Below, piece after piece: positions 22,601 to 31,630 of a DNA stretch of 64,000 nt. The translations under genes were made by a program, and so were the position numbers. A model generated the notes under the pieces. That model was not told the origin of the DNA. It saw nothing but the letters and a program-made list of their open reading frames with translations, and ran no database searches. Source of the DNA: Heligmosomoides polygyrus polygyrus (Eukaryota > Nematoda > Chromadorea > Rhabditida > Heligmosomidae); assembly GCA_947396885.1 (NCBI GenBank), contig OX377202.1, positions 16,306,001-16,370,000 on the forward strand, read 5' to 3'. Positions within the stretch are counted from its first letter, which is position 1, and each line of letters opens with the position of its first letter.

Positions 22601-25600
22601 TGGGAGCGGTGACGGCGAGGTACTGTACTGTTTCTAGTGGGGACCGACTGGTGCTTAACAATAACGCGCCCCGATGACGATCGCGCTCCCGCATCGACCG
22701 TCTCCGCTCTGGATCCCGCCGCGAAAGGGCAGAGCGCAGAGCGCAGACAGACAGACGCTGGAGCGGCGCCGCCGGGTGGAATGATTCAAGTCATTTCCGC
22801 CAGCGACGCCGCCGGTGCCGCCGGTGCCGCCGGCCGGTCAGCGGCGTCGCCCAGCGGCGCTGCTGGAGGCGAGCTCTGCGTCTCTGCCCTATGGTTAAGC
22901 ATAGGGCAGCGGCGCCGCTCAGCGGCGCCGCAAAAGTCTGTGGCGGCCTTAAGACCACTTTTGGAATATTGAACACCAATATGGTCGCCTACCAAGATTG
23001 CCCTACAATGAAAAAATCGAAAAAGTTCAGAAAAAATTCAACAACGCAATTTTCTCAAGAAACAGTTTGTATCATGTCAGCTATAAAGAAAGACTTGCAA
23101 CGCTTGGTGAAAACTCACTTAAGATGCGAAGAATTTTGTATGATCAAACTCTCGTCTTCAGGACTCTCTCTGGCTGTTTTGATATCGATAAAAGAGAAAT
23201 ATTCAATCTCTTAGATTTTGCTGAAAGAACAAGAGGTCATCCATTTCGCATATTCATAGGAAGAGTTCGCTCGCAACAGTTCCTCGGCTCTTTTCTATTA
23301 GGTTGTAATGAAATAAATGGCACTGGACCACTGTAAATTTAAACAGTTAATATCTCGGCTTGTAGGCAAGTTTATTAATCGAAATAAAAATCTTCTGATT
23401 CTACACATCTTTGCCAAAGTGAGACAAGCTTTTTTATCCCAGTAGCATAAAAATAAGAAGTTCTGGAATTGAAGAAATCTTCGAAGGCACTTTCGGCATC
23501 CTGTTGGTATTTGAATATTTTCCCTACCAAGAAGTCGCCAAGATGCTTGAAGAAATGGTAGTCTGTTGGGGAGAGGTCGGGAGAAGGATGTGGTAGAGTT
23601 TCAATGCTTAGCTCATTCAATTTCTGCAACGTCATTCGGCTACATGGGGGTGAGCATTGTCGTGCAGAAGGAGAACTCGCCTTCGGTTTACCAAGGCCGG
23701 CCGGATATCCTTTTTCATCATTTCTTCAATTTCAATGCAGTACTTCTCTGCCGTGATGGATTCACCGGGAGGGAGGAAGCTGTGGTGAATAATTCCCAGC
23801 GAGCACCACCATACTGTCACCATTACTTTCTTTTGGTGCAATTCCGGCTTCGCAAAAACCTTGGGGCTCTCATCGCTGTCCACCCACTGTGCCGATCGTC
23901 GCCTGTTGTCGTACGTTATCCATTTCTCGTCACAGGTTACGATGCGATCAAGGAATGGGTCCGTTTCGTTCCGTAGAAGCAGTGCGGACGAGATCTCATA
24001 TCGTCGGTTTCTTTGCTCCTCGGACAGCTCGTGAGGCACCCATCTTTCCAGCTTTTTGGTCTTTCGAATTTCCTTCAGATGCCGGGCAGCTGTGTTGTGA
24101 CTGACGCCAAGAACCTTCGCTATCTCCCTGGTACCTTTGTGTGGATCCTCCTCTACCACATCTCTCAGGTTGTCCTCATCAACATCACTATGCCTTCCAC
24201 GACCTTCATGTTCTTCCAAGCTCTCATCTCCATTCCGGAACTTCTGATACCAACGATACGCCGTCCGAATTGTGGAACATCCTTGACCGAATGCGGCGTT
24301 GATCTTCTCGTCCGCCTCCTTAGCTGTAGTGCCCAGCTTGAATTCATACAAGTAAATGCCTCGGATTACCCTTTTGTCCATCTGCAAAAAAGTCAATAAA
24401 ACTCTAAAGTTATCCCACTTTTACATAGAAAATTTGATACTCTCCGGTAGAGCAAAGTTTGCGCTTCTAAATGATATGCCACATGTTATGGTTTGTTCTT
24501 GATCAAACGCGTAAAGACGCGCCAAAAAATGGCGCGAGCCAGTGCCATCTAATTCGTTACAGCCTAATAGTAAGAGTTACAAAAACATGGAATAGCTTGC
24601 CTAACGCAATAGTTTCTTCGTTATCCCCAGCTAATTTTAATCATAAACTTTTAATCATAAATAACATTTATTTATACGAGGCTGTGCTTAACTTTCTAAA
24701 TAAATTAATAGTGTGTTCGCCTCGGCTGAATGAAAATTTATATTTGCAAAAAAATCGTGGCCTCTGTTAAAGCAATACGGAACTCAAAAAGTTTCACGAA
24801 TCATTTTCGGCTCTTGTTCTTAGAGCTTGTGATGAAACCTCCTGATTTGAGAAATTAACTACAAGTTAGTTTAATAACAAATATATTTTGATAAAGTACC
24901 TTTTTCAGTGACTCGACTGCTAGTTCTTTTGAAAAAAAAAACTTTTCGCGTCATGGAAGAAATCTTTTCTTGCAAATTTTCAAAAAGAGCGCTTCTCCTG
25001 TAACATCTTGTGAGCAATTAATTTTGCATCTCTTTTGGTACAATAATTGCTCTTCACTTTTGCTGGTCTCTGAAGAGACAACTTTTGGAGTGATTTTTGT
25101 GTTCAACTTGTTTTTCACCTCTTTGAGCTCAATAAATGTTCATGTTCATGTTCATGTCCATAGAATTTCAGTTGCAAGCAGCTCTTGCGCCACATGAGCT
25201 CGAACCCGCACCCTTTGCTTTACGCCTACTCTTAATGTTATGGGCGCCACTGTTGCACTTACCAAGTCGCCAAAGCCGATGGTACATATGGTGATGACAG
25301 CCCACCACAGGCCGACGGGAATCGAGTCGAACTGATTGTCCGGGTTATCTTCGACCCTCTCTGCATAGTAGACAAGTGCGGCAAAGATGACTATGCCGAG
25401 CAGCACGAAAAATACTAACAGAAACAGCTCCTGGAAAGTAGAGACAGTGCATCGACATCCGGAAAAAATCAGCAGCATTAACACTTGGAACATTAAAAAG
25501 GAAAGAATCAATAGAATTAAATCCATATTCAAATACCGACAGCAATGGTTCTTGCAGAAGAGGAGGGCTGCAAGCTAGATATTGGATCCGATGCCGAATT

Positions 25601-27405
25601 TGGTTAATCGGATCCGTCATTTTTTCAAACTCCGGTTAAGTGGAGGGAGAACAACGAGATTTTTGAAGGGTCCAGATCTTAAAGCAAATCAGATCAGGTG
25701 GTTTCACTAGATCGGATTTTCAGACGACTCAGATAACTGATTTTGATCAGAAACCTGATGTTCTATCCGATTCGGATATCTGATGTTAGATCCAAAGAAA
25801 GATAAGTATGTAAGTGATTTGGAACGTAAGAATATTCTTCTTGTTAAAGCTACTCTTATCTGAGTTACTTCCAGATCTGGGAATTTTCAAAGGTGTGATC
25901 ATTCGCATAATCTTTTCAGCCGGGTTTGAAAAAAGCTACGGATTCGAATTATCCGAATCGGTGTCAGATCCTATATACAATGTGTACTGCAGGCAGGTGT
26001 GTAATTTAAGCACCTTGCTTATCCCAACTAGTAAGAGAAAGTGAATTAATTAAGGATGAAGGAGAGTCGGTGAATCCTTGCAGGGATGCGCCATGCACTG
26101 TGCTTTTGGATACGCAGCTGGCTGCGAAATTAGTTCATACAATGGCTTGCATATGGCAGCAAGGAATGGCAGCAATCTTGCACACATCTAAGGCAGTTCA
26201 CAAGGTGCTTCAATTTTTCAATGAAATATGTGATCACGCCACGGAGTCGAACCCATTGATGTCGTTCGGGAGAAAAACGTCGTTTTCTCCATTTTTTTTA
26301 AGATTGGATAAATGAAGAGCGCTAACTATCGCTCCATTTCTACCAGTGAATTCAGGCCTCTAGATTGCTCTTCTCTTCAAACACGCTCTGAATTTTGTGG
26401 AAGTAGGTAAACATCTATCGCAATGTCTGAGCGATATCGTAGGCCGGCCCAGAAAAAATATGTGAATATTTCTAAGCACTAATGAACGGGATATAGGCCA
26501 TTACATATACCACTTCTTATAAGCTAGCTCAAAAAATCTACCGATTGAGCTCTAGAAGTATGAAGAAACCTGGTCTGGCAAGAAAAGATAAGCAAAGATG
26601 TGCGCTGTATCACCCTGATCTCAAATTTGTCCCATTAACTTCTCTTCTAGATCAATTACAATATTGAATATTGAAGCATTATCAACAATGCAACTAGCAA
26701 AAATGAAAATCACCGTGGCAGTTTTTAAGCTACATACGTATTTCGAACTCTACCGCTGAAAATACAGCGACTATAAGAAGGGTCGACAAAGATATTATAT
26801 TACCTGTGCTGACGCCTTGAATGTCTGTATGAGTATTTTCAGCCCAACAGAGTGCTGAGTGAGCTTGAATAACCGAAGAATTCTTATGATGGAGAAGAAC
26901 TCGACGGAATCCCTAAAGCACATCGTTCTAGACAGCCTCAGCGAAACGTAGCAGACCTCACACACCTATTCGCTCCTGACAGGGCGTTGTCGAGTGCCCA
27001 GTCGATATAGAACGATATCGTGGCGATTAAGTCGATGATGTTGACGGGGGTCTTCAAAAATGGTCCGACTTTCGGGCAGAACAGCATCCTTAGGAGGAAT
27101 TCCCCTGAGAACCACATGTTGCATACCAGTTCCACGTAGAAGAACGACGGATGCGGCCTGAAATGTGAGAGACGTATGCATGGCGTCGGATGTCTTACAG
27201 GGGAGCGGTGTCTGGGCGGCAAAAACGAATCACATGCGAAGAATCTCCGTCCTTCAACCAGTATCAAAATATACTCTGTTCTTTTCGCGTCCGTCCTTAA
27301 ACTCAATGTGAGGCCCTGAGCTAATATTTCGTTCGGATTTTCATTTCAGCTCCTAGTTGTATCAGTTCTTCTTGTTGTTGATTTGAGTGGCATACTTGTA
27401 GTGCA

Positions 27406-27468
<63 letters not shown>

Positions 27469-29550
27469 ATATCCTAGTATATTAGGGCGCACGCAGAGAG
27501 GCGCGTGGTGGCGCGTTGAGAGGAGGCGCCGTCTGACGAGTGCGCCCGGTCAGGAGGTACAAAATATGGTCACTTTGAGATTCTCTGCCACTTGGCGTGT
27601 CGTCTGCCTACTATCGGCACGAAAAAGACGGAGTAGTTCAGTGTCGTCCTGTAGAGAAGTCAATAGCAGATGTAAGGTCATTTCTCTAGAAAGCTCAATA
27701 CACACGCTCTCACACAGATCTGCTGACGCTCCGTGGTCAACAACCGCGACAGCCGTGCTCGGCACTGGTTATAAAAGAAGGATCAAGTTGAACCTAGGCG
27801 GCTTGTTTTACCCCCTCCCGCTGATCCGCCTCTGGCGTTCGGCTCCGGTCTGAGTCTGGCGGCGCCCCAGCCGTTCGCCCCTGGGATCGCCTTAAGCGGT
27901 TCCTATTCCCCCCGTTCCCTCCCCCCCCCAATGATCCCTCCGCTAACCTATTTATGCATCCATGGCGTTGTCGAATTGTTTGTGCTGATAAAATGTGCAT
28001 TTTAATGTGTTTTGTAATGTTTCCAAAGATCCTAAAACCCTTCCAAAGATCCTAAAACCCCGGAGAGACGGCGTCGCCTTTGAGTCGGGTAGGAATTCGG
28101 AGGTTATAAATGTAGGACTGAAGAACGGTAGAAATAATAAGGATCTTCCTCTTCTTATTTTCTATTGTCCGTTACAGTCCAATTCATTGGCCTTCCTGAC
28201 CTTGCTTTGCCCTCGAGTGAATAATCTTCCTTTAAGAACTTTCCGAACCATTCATAACAGGTGCGATGAGTAATAGATCCCACGATGTCTTTAATTATAT
28301 GTTTAATTATAATGATTATATCTTTAATTTGGTCGACTGCCTGACGTGCTGTAAATCCCTTAATGAATTCATGAAGAATGACGTGCCCAAAATGGCCCTG
28401 AGGTAGATCTGGCGTTGAGTCCGGAAGAAAGGGTAGATAATGAATACAAGAAGATTATAATGTATGGAAATATGTCCGTGTGCGAACGGTAGACAAGTGT
28501 TATAGAATTACGAAATCAGCTATCAATATATAGTGCGTTTACAAGTAGAACAGTAAAAAATTTTCGAAGTGCAAAGAGACTTTTTTCCAACCTAATAGAA
28601 TGCGTGGTGCAATCATAAAAGGGATTGAGTATGGTCGTAAGGTCATCCTTTATACATGCATCTGTGAGGTAGAAAATTCTTCGTCAAGCCGCAAGCTTCA
28701 AGGAATCCAATAAAATACTGATCTGACCCCTCTCGTAAGATGCCTACTCCCACTCAACAGTGCTTTTTCCAAAACACTCTTGCTCACCGCTGGAGCAGTC
28801 GATGCGGAGAGCATGTTTTTGGCCACTGAACGTATTTTGAATAATTTGCGAAAAACGCCAACAAAAAATTGAGAAGCTGCTTTTTCTTATCGTTAACATT
28901 CCAATGATAGGCTTTTAATCGTGTTTTTATTAGTTCTCGGCGCGAATAGGCTCGGAGGGAGCCGCCTTGCAAGAAGGCCCTATACAACAGATTGAGTGTT
29001 GGGGAATGGAGTTTTATGCAGCACCGTTGCGTTCTGCACTATTGATGAACTGATATGGGCCATTTTTGTTCTAACTAGACATACATGTGTTTTCGTACCG
29101 AGGCAAGTATCCACTGAGTGCAAGGTTACTCCCCCCCCCCCAGGCTACTTGCGCCGTTCCTTCGGTACTTTGGTAGAACAGTCACACAAAACGGTCTCGC
29201 AGAGAAGCAGGAAAGGTAGAGAATTTTGAGGCCTGCTTTATCTAAACTGAACTCAAGTGAGTACTGAAGGTATTTTTTCAAACAAGCAAATAGTTGATAG
29301 TGAATCGTACGCTTTAACGAAATTTAACGAAAAATTTCCGTTAAAAAATCGTTAAAAAAATTAACGCCCAAAACTTTGTGTGCAACCCTAATACATACCT
29401 CGTCGCAGTCTTGCCAACGTAAACCGTCTCCAAATGGCTGATGTTCAAGCTGCCAACGTCGATGTCGGGTATTCGTAGATATGGATGAGTCTTCAGACAG
29501 AAGCATACGATAGAGAGCACCACGAAGCAGATGTTGATCAGTGAAATCGT
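13531..29550 (-). CDS. Shaw-type potassium channel, second membrane cassette (no T1 of its own)
   Basis: Six exons splice in frame with GT-AG borders: 29399-29550, 26966-27157, 26804-26912, 25263-25430, 16225-16352 and 13531-13690. They encode 302 residues: S1 ([16 protein letters not shown]), S2 ([12 protein letters not shown]), S3 ([14 protein letters not shown]), S4 ([14 protein letters not shown]), S5, filter TIGFGD, S6 with PVPVIVSNF, and the post-S6 [12 protein letters not shown] block. They end at a TAG at 13531. The family conducts K+ across the plasma membrane on depolarisation, as tetramers assembled through T1. No T1 or start codon is visible between this S1 exon and the stop of the upstream cassette (31460). 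The first exon begins in phase 0, so it joins in frame to the T1 exon ending at 44103, giving 471 residues. It could be an alternative channel core of that gene or a T1-less duplicate. Its introns hold RTE-1, mariners and SINEs. Exon calls are strong; gene status is uncertain. Confidence 0.85.
13985..14146. mobile_element. GC-rich palindromic MITE
   Basis: The inverted ends TTATACTCCCGCGGGAGCAT (from about 13991) and their near-complement end at about 14140. The interior is very GC-rich (CGCCGCGCCCCGCCACGC). Termini in TTATACT suggest kinship with the 3.2-5.5 kb MITE cluster. It lies just upstream of the last exon of channel cassette 2 in transcription order. Confidence 0.65.
14285..14765 (+). 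mobile_element. RTE-1 3' fragment
   Basis: Decayed copy of the C-terminal part of RTE-1 in the opposite orientation. It has [18 protein letters not shown] where RTE-1 has [18 protein letters not shown]. It ends GGGACGACAGGTAATGCAGG, like the RTE-1 3' terminus. Frameshifts and internal deletions break the frame. Confidence 0.8.
14775..14890. repeat. dispersed repeat shared with 54.16 kb
   Basis: The stretch with CTCCAGTCGACCGGGC, GGAGCTGCATTGTT and GAAATAAACGCGATCAATCT recurs at 54155-54270 with about one change in ten. Here it directly follows the RTE-1 3' fragment; there it interrupts a SINE. Its class is unknown. Confidence 0.65.
15003..15293 (+). mobile_element. tRNA-derived SINE, full length
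   Basis: The head GGGCGCGTGTAGCGCAGTCG has an exact A box (TAGCGCAGTCGG). The B-box position reads CTGGTTCGGATTTCC. The body and the ATGCGTGGCGCATCCCAATA 3' block are followed by a TTTATTCTTTTATCC tail. Confidence 0.85.
15440..15802. repeat. two-copy 181-bp tandem duplication
   Basis: Bases 15440-15620 recur at 15621-15802. The only difference I see is one extra T in a homopolymer. The unit starts AGGTCTGCATGGCAGACACT. The near identity means a very recent duplication or an assembly artefact. No gene is seen in the unit. Confidence 0.9.
15859..16151 (-). mobile_element. tRNA-derived SINE beside a channel exon
   Basis: Full-length but diverged copy. The 3' block (AATAGAATGCGTGGCGCATC on the minus strand) is at 15890-15930 and the tRNA-like head is at about 16150. 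Its head lies about 75 bp from the donor of the S6 exon of channel cassette 2. Confidence 0.75.
16225..16352 (-). CDS. channel cassette 2, S6 exon
   Basis: Begins [12 protein letters not shown] after a CTACTCAG acceptor, continues through S6 with the PVPVIVSNF hinge, and ends AQA plus two bases of Arg before GTACGTG. The phase matches both neighbours. Confidence 0.93.
16545..19985 (-). mobile_element. RTE-1, full-length non-LTR retrotransposon
   Basis: Contains a single intact endonuclease/RT frame, a 5' region of about 500 bp (19478-19985) and a short 3' end with GACGACAGGTGATACAGGTG. The GTGATACAGGTGA motif looks like the short-repeat tail common in RTE elements. I could not define a target-site duplication with confidence. 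It lies in the long intron between the pore and S6 exons of channel cassette 2. Confidence 0.85.
16562..19477 (-). CDS. RTE-type endonuclease/reverse transcriptase
   Basis: The frame encodes 971 residues without interruption. The N-terminal APE-type endonuclease shows YNARTL (about residue 30), [17 protein letters not shown] and SDHRLLRA, the last containing the catalytic SDH. The reverse transcriptase follows: [29 protein letters not shown] with the first catalytic Asp, [13 protein letters not shown], and FADDIVLI with the paired catalytic Asps. The C-terminus has [11 protein letters not shown] and a CW-containing end. Such proteins nick target DNA and copy the element RNA in place. All catalytic residues are present, so this copy could still be active. 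The start at 19477 is simply the first Met of the frame; a Met at residue 26, just before the endonuclease, is an alternative. Confidence 0.93.
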   Translation of the reverse strand: MGRTSTERLLKSQGLTRLRKLRRTRMTICTYNARTLASEASVEDLMTQARKIKYDVIGLTETRRHHPLHAAYDSGEELFLGTCDSRGVGGVGVLVNTHLAMNIDSYESLTSRIGRLRLKRCGSVPALTVFVAYAPTSDYDDEEVEAFYVELEKFYKEDHTFYKVIVGDFNAKIGPRRSPEELHIGTHGLEWNEQGERLSEFIMSTKTIHGNSQFQKPPSLRWTWESPGGQFHNEIDHIISNRKYCLTDVSVVPKFYTGSDHRLLRARFRFSRQGDKAAKFKKRGPRTTINWDLYTSLAGLWEDAVMDNVDEEYDRFVHHLHDSAKGAESLKTTKRRLSPETLELIRQRGAARASGNYQLTSELAKLCREAIKEDLKERRAEVLAEAAEAGLSIRNARRNFANFKTKMTALRRPDGTVTSSRRTMERVIHDFYSDLFDSHVHLPPCHLPQDGYVVPSVLPSEIRHAISSVKKRTAPGPDRIKPEHLKNLPPTLINTLARLFTRYLSECKVPSQWKTSRTVLLYKKGDVHDIGNYRPICLLSVVYKLFTRVILNRISRTLDEGQPCEQAGFRRGFSTIDHIHTITKLIEVSREYKLPLCLTFIDLKKAFDSVETEAVIEALLTQGVPTQYIRVLRELYSGFTTKISPFYNDVVVDVKRGVRQGDTISPKLFSATLENVMRELEWEDMGVKVDGRQLHHLRFADDIVLITPSISQAERMLADFDRVCGNVGLQLNLTKTMFMRNGWVSDAPFSLNGTNISKCSSYVYLGREVNMANDLAPELSRRKRAAWGAFKSVEEVAKKTKNVRLRAHLFDSTVLPALTYASETWAIRKQDEHAISVAQRGIERTMLGVKRLTQVKEGLRSSELRRRSKIRDAVAWAKLSKISWAGHVMRFADTRWTRAITDWIPRDVKRTPGRPPTRWSDFFVKAMNDRYDALRVPRARRIHWTTLARDRDEWRRCWHPLEQFDDQRDDR
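20217..20534. mobile_element. foldback of two head-to-head tRNA-like arms
   Basis: The minus-strand left arm (20217-20352) and plus-strand right arm (about 20405-20534) are inverted copies. Each arm has CAGCGCTGGTGGTGTAA, an A-like block, and GCGGGTTCGAG, a B box, and then TTTTGATCGCAA. The left arm has a 17-bp internal duplication of the B-box region (ACTCGAACCCGCAGGGG). Similar elements lie at 61.3 and 62.2 kb. No protein is encoded. Confidence 0.8.
20535..21320. repeat. non-coding stretch with an AATA microsatellite
   Basis: Bases 20929-20957 are an AATA run, preceded by CGCCCCAAAGTGGCGTAGCC, which looks like a LINE 3' end followed by its tail. The rest is AT-rich with no recognised gene. 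Confidence 0.6.
21330..22080 (-). mobile_element. decayed mariner-like transposase
   Basis: The minus-strand frames give an N-terminal part with [19 protein letters not shown], then [20 protein letters not shown] (first catalytic Asp). After a frameshift comes [12 protein letters not shown] (second Asp) and a PHPPY-like run near 21370. At least one frameshift lies between 21560 and 21640. Terminal repeats were not identified. It differs in sequence from the other mariners here. Confidence 0.7.
22504..22942. mobile_element. very GC-rich foldback element
   Basis: The ends are inverted: CAGACTTCTGCGGCTCCGCT at 22507 and, at the right end, the complement of CAGACTTTTGCGGCGCCGCT. The arms are almost pure GCC/GGC with nested palindromes such as GAGCGGCGCCGCTC. 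The two arms can fold over about 100 bp. It sits inside a CR1-like LINE fragment, whose reading frame resumes directly after it. Confidence 0.7.
22945..23297 (+). mobile_element. CR1-like LINE C-terminal fragment, part 1
   Basis: The plus-strand frame reads [16 protein letters not shown], then [35 protein letters not shown] and [14 protein letters not shown]. This is the usual C-terminal segment of CR1/Jockey-type LINE proteins. It is cut by a mariner insertion at 23298 and continues after it at 24568. Confidence 0.8.
23298..24567 (-). mobile_element. mariner transposon with intact ends
   Basis: The terminal repeats TTAGGTTGTAATGAAATAAA (23298) and TTAGGCTGTAACGAATTAGA (reverse strand from 24567) match over about 28 bases. 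They are followed by TGGCACTGG and flanked by TA on both sides. Length is 1270 bp. It interrupts the CR1-like LINE fragment and so is younger than it. Confidence 0.9.
23375..24396 (-). pseudogene. mariner transposase, broken
   Basis: The minus-strand frame from 24396 has the N-terminal helix-turn-helix region ([18 protein letters not shown]), a second HTH ([17 protein letters not shown]), the first Asp in [14 protein letters not shown] and the second Asp in [11 protein letters not shown]. It stops at 23635. A one-base loss there shifts the frame; the rest ([22 protein letters not shown], third Asp of a DD34D triad) reads on to 23375. A few residues just before SPDLSP are also missing. A cut-and-paste transposase, probably dead in this copy. 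Confidence 0.9.
24568..24770 (+). mobile_element. CR1-like LINE C-terminal fragment, part 2
   Basis: Continues the fragment interrupted by mariner: [18 protein letters not shown], the typical NxWNSLP block near the end of CR1-like proteins, then [11 protein letters not shown] and an AT-rich tail. Confidence 0.75.
24771..25159. other. no gene recognised; GTTCAT microsatellite at the end
   Basis: AT-rich intron sequence of channel cassette 2. A short GTTCAT run (about 25136-25158) leads into the next tRNA-like repeat. Confidence 0.4.
25160..25255 (-). mobile_element. single tRNA-like repeat arm
   Basis: On the minus strand, GGTGCGGGTTCGAGCTC (a B-box-like core) and GGCGCAAGAGCTGCTTGCAA match the arms of the 20.2- and 61.3-kb foldbacks. 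It lies eight bases from the donor of the pore exon of channel cassette 2. Confidence 0.6.
25263..25430 (-). CDS. channel cassette 2, S5 and pore exon
   Basis: Begins [16 protein letters not shown] (S5) after a TTTCCAG acceptor. It runs through [15 protein letters not shown], the pore helix [10 protein letters not shown] and the filter TIGFGDL, and ends at GTAAGTG. In cassette 1 the same region is split into two exons. Confidence 0.95.
26045..26115 (-). mobile_element. SINE 3' fragment
   Basis: GGATGCGCCATGCACTGTGC and the preceding GGTGAATCC match the 3' block of the tRNA-derived SINE in reverse orientation. A short, diverged piece. Confidence 0.45.
26116..26803. other. intron, nothing recognised
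   Basis: Intron between the S4 and S5 exons of channel cassette 2. AT-rich, no motif that I can name. Confidence 0.4.
26804..26912 (-). CDS. channel cassette 2, S4 exon
   Basis: Encodes [18 protein letters not shown], then [19 protein letters not shown]. The voltage-sensor charges read R-R-K-Q, with Gln where Shaw channels usually have the fourth basic residue. Acceptor GCTTTAG, donor GTAATA. Confidence 0.94.
26966..27157 (-). CDS. channel cassette 2, S2-S3 exon
   Basis: After [28 protein letters not shown] (S2), [17 protein letters not shown], then S3 [20 protein letters not shown], ending SGAN plus two bases of Arg before GTGTGTG. The conserved acidic residues of S2 and S3 are present. 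Confidence 0.94.
   Translation of the reverse strand, partial: AASVVLLRGTGMQHVVLRGIPPKDAVLPESRTIFEDPRQHHRLNRHDIVLYRLGTRQRPVRSE
27158..28603. repeat. intron with an AAAT microsatellite
   Basis: Intron between S1 and S2-S3 of channel cassette 2. Bases 27405-27470 are about 16 AAAT units. A poly-C tract lies at about 27921. A GGCGCCGTCTGACGAG-containing patch and an ATCCTAAAACCC duplication (28030-28060) are present. No gene recognised. Confidence 0.6.
28604..28660 (+). mobile_element. SINE 3' fragment next to a mariner end
   Basis: GAATGCGTGGTGCAATCATA, then GGGATTGAGTATG and CATCCTTTATA, match the SINE 3' end. The bases just before it, CCAACCTAATAG, look like a mariner terminus. Confidence 0.55.
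28661..29398. other. intron, mostly unassigned
   Basis: Intron after the S1 exon of cassette 2. Bases 29310-29375 contain TTAACGAAATTTAACGA, a motif of the hAT-like MITE arms, so a fragment of that family abuts the exon. A poly-C run lies at 29131-29140. Confidence 0.45.
29399..29550 (-). CDS. channel cassette 2, S1 exon
   Basis: After [29 protein letters not shown] (S1), then [20 protein letters not shown] and a short linker ending in two bases of Arg before GTATGT. It begins in phase 0, matching the donor of the last T1 exon at 44103 as well as the S1 exon of cassette 1 does. Confidence 0.93.
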
Positions 29551-31459
29551 CTGAAAAACAATGGCTGTCGATCATTACATTCAATGATGAACACGGTTTA
29601 CTTGCTGTGCTTCGGCACAGGAACTCAAGTTCTGTATTCTTTGCTTTTGAAGTCAAAGATGTTAATAATGGTGTTTTGCTGGAAACGGGAGTCTTTCACA
29701 TGTCTCACGGATACGCCGACTGGACGTTTATTGGTCAGGAATACATAGGAGAGAGGAACTCAGAATCCGGAAGTTACGGCGTATTTTATTTTATTTTACT
29801 AAAAAGGATCTCGAAGATGATGGAAATGAGAGTCAGTAGAAATGGAATTTAGTCAAAAACGCAGATAAAGCGCACTAGAGAAAGTGGGAGGACCTCATGG
29901 TCAGTGCCCAATGTGCAAAGGCTAGCCTAATGAAAACTGGAAATATACAGGTGCTGTCAACATTTGTAAACGTTCTCTGAAAAGTTTTGAGTTCGATTTC
30001 CAGCCGAAAATTTAAAAGATTCGAAATCAAGGGCTATCAGAAGGTCGCAAGAGCTGTGCACGGTTCACATTGTACGAATCAACCTGAAGACGGCTTGGAT
30101 AAGTAGGGCCTTTAAGAACGGAATCACTTTTCAGAAACAAAATCTGATGTTTAGATGGGTTAGGGAGTAGTGAAGCTCTTTGCCAGTTGGGCTGGCTAGA
30201 GAATGCGAAAATGAGTCGGAAGCCGTACTAAGCCTGTTATGCTACAGAAGCATTCTAGAATTCGGGTCCATCTAGAAGGAAGATCCGCTATTGTCTCAGG
30301 AAAGGCAACGGCAGTTACTCAAAGGTGGGGAGAGATCTTCCAAAGGTTTATGGAGTTCCAGAAATTTAAACGTCATGCTCAAGCCATCAAAGAACGTCGG
30401 TGAGATGTGAAAGCCTTGACCGGTCTTTAAATGAGTAAGTGAAGAAAGTTTTAATAGTTGAGAGTGACTGCTCTGTACAGGATAACAGCAGGAATCTTCA
30501 TCTGGGCTTCCCGAAGCAAGACAAAGAGTTTGTGAAACTTACCTCACATTGAAGATGGAAAGAAAGCAGGAGAAAGAAGGATGACACGACGGAGAAGACC
30601 AAAGTAGAATTGGCGGTGCTGTTAAAGCATCTTAGACTAACCAAGAATAAGCGCAAGAGGTACAGTGAAGGACAGAATTTCTTTGAATGCGACCAATCAA
30701 TGCAATCGATAATCGATGTATTGATCGGAGCATACGAAAGTACGCGCCGAGCTCGATTAGCTTGTGAAAATTGTGTTAGCGCGAACGTCACGCTGTGTTC
30801 AACATCGCAATCATGCAACTCACCACCGCCTCTCTCTTTCTTCGGGCTATTACTGCAGTTGTCTGAAAATCGATATCGATCGATACGATAATATATTATT
30901 ACCTCTTTATTCATCTATGCACATATTATCAATGGTAATCAATATATCTATAATTGCTTAGTGAGCCAACCTTAAAGGGACACTCGTAAAAAGGACGCAG
31001 TTCGAGAGTCGACATGAGAACGTCGCCTACGGTATATACATATATCTCTGACAACTACAGTATTACACGACGCCTACAGTAGACTTGCACGGGGTCACAT
31101 ATGTAGCCTCAGAAATAATTGCTGAGGACTTCTTCTCTGGTTGAGTTGATATGCACGAATTTAACTAGCGAACGGTGCTCAAAAGCTAAGCTCTTGGTCG
31201 AGAAGAGGAGATTCAGGAACGAGAAATCAATATTTCGATCGATATGGACAACACAATTAGGCTTGAATGAGATGAGGCGAGAAATCCCTCTTGAACACCC
31301 GCTCAGGCGAATTTTAGACCCGATTTGAGAGTGAAGAAGACTCGGTCGATATCGATGCTTCTGTCGCCATCTGATTGCGAATGGGATGTCTTATGAAGCT
31401 CGTGTCAATGGTTCGGATGATGACACGGTGTGAAATCGATATCGATCGATTCAGTAGTG
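29551..31459. other. gap between cassettes, no T1 exon found
   Basis: I looked on the minus strand for the T1 landmarks ([26 protein letters not shown]) and found none. The stretch contains unrelated short frames and AT-rich patches. Confidence 0.6.
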
Positions 31460-31630
31460 CTAGGTGATCAATTTCCGATGCGCGGAGTCGTACGGTGGTC
31501 CGCCGTTCCTTCCCAGGCTGTTCATCGGCGTCATGTTGGCCGCGGGATTGTTCGACTGCGACGATTTCTTCCGATGCTTGTTCGCATGGGTGTGCTTCAC
31601 ACTCAGCATCGACGGCTTCACTTCGTGCGC
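31460..31630 (-). CDS. channel cassette 1, C-terminal exon
   Basis: After [28 protein letters not shown], then a Ser/Asn/Pro-rich tail ending HRKLIT and TAG. AHEVKP matches PHEIKP in the same place in cassette 2, which supports the assignment. The tail is cytoplasmic and poorly conserved. Confidence 0.85.
   Translation of the reverse strand, partial: AHEVKPSMLSVKHTHANKHRKKSSQSNNPAANMTPMNSLGRNGGPPYDSAHRKLIT

Noticed and set aside
7549..24567. Host SETMAR-like genes
   Set aside because: The mariner transposase pieces have no SET domain and are broken or bounded by transposon ends.
29551..31459. Hidden T1 exons for the second channel core
   Set aside because: I looked for [19 protein letters not shown] and FDEPWSS equivalents on the minus strand and found none. 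A very diverged T1 cannot be fully excluded without a profile search.
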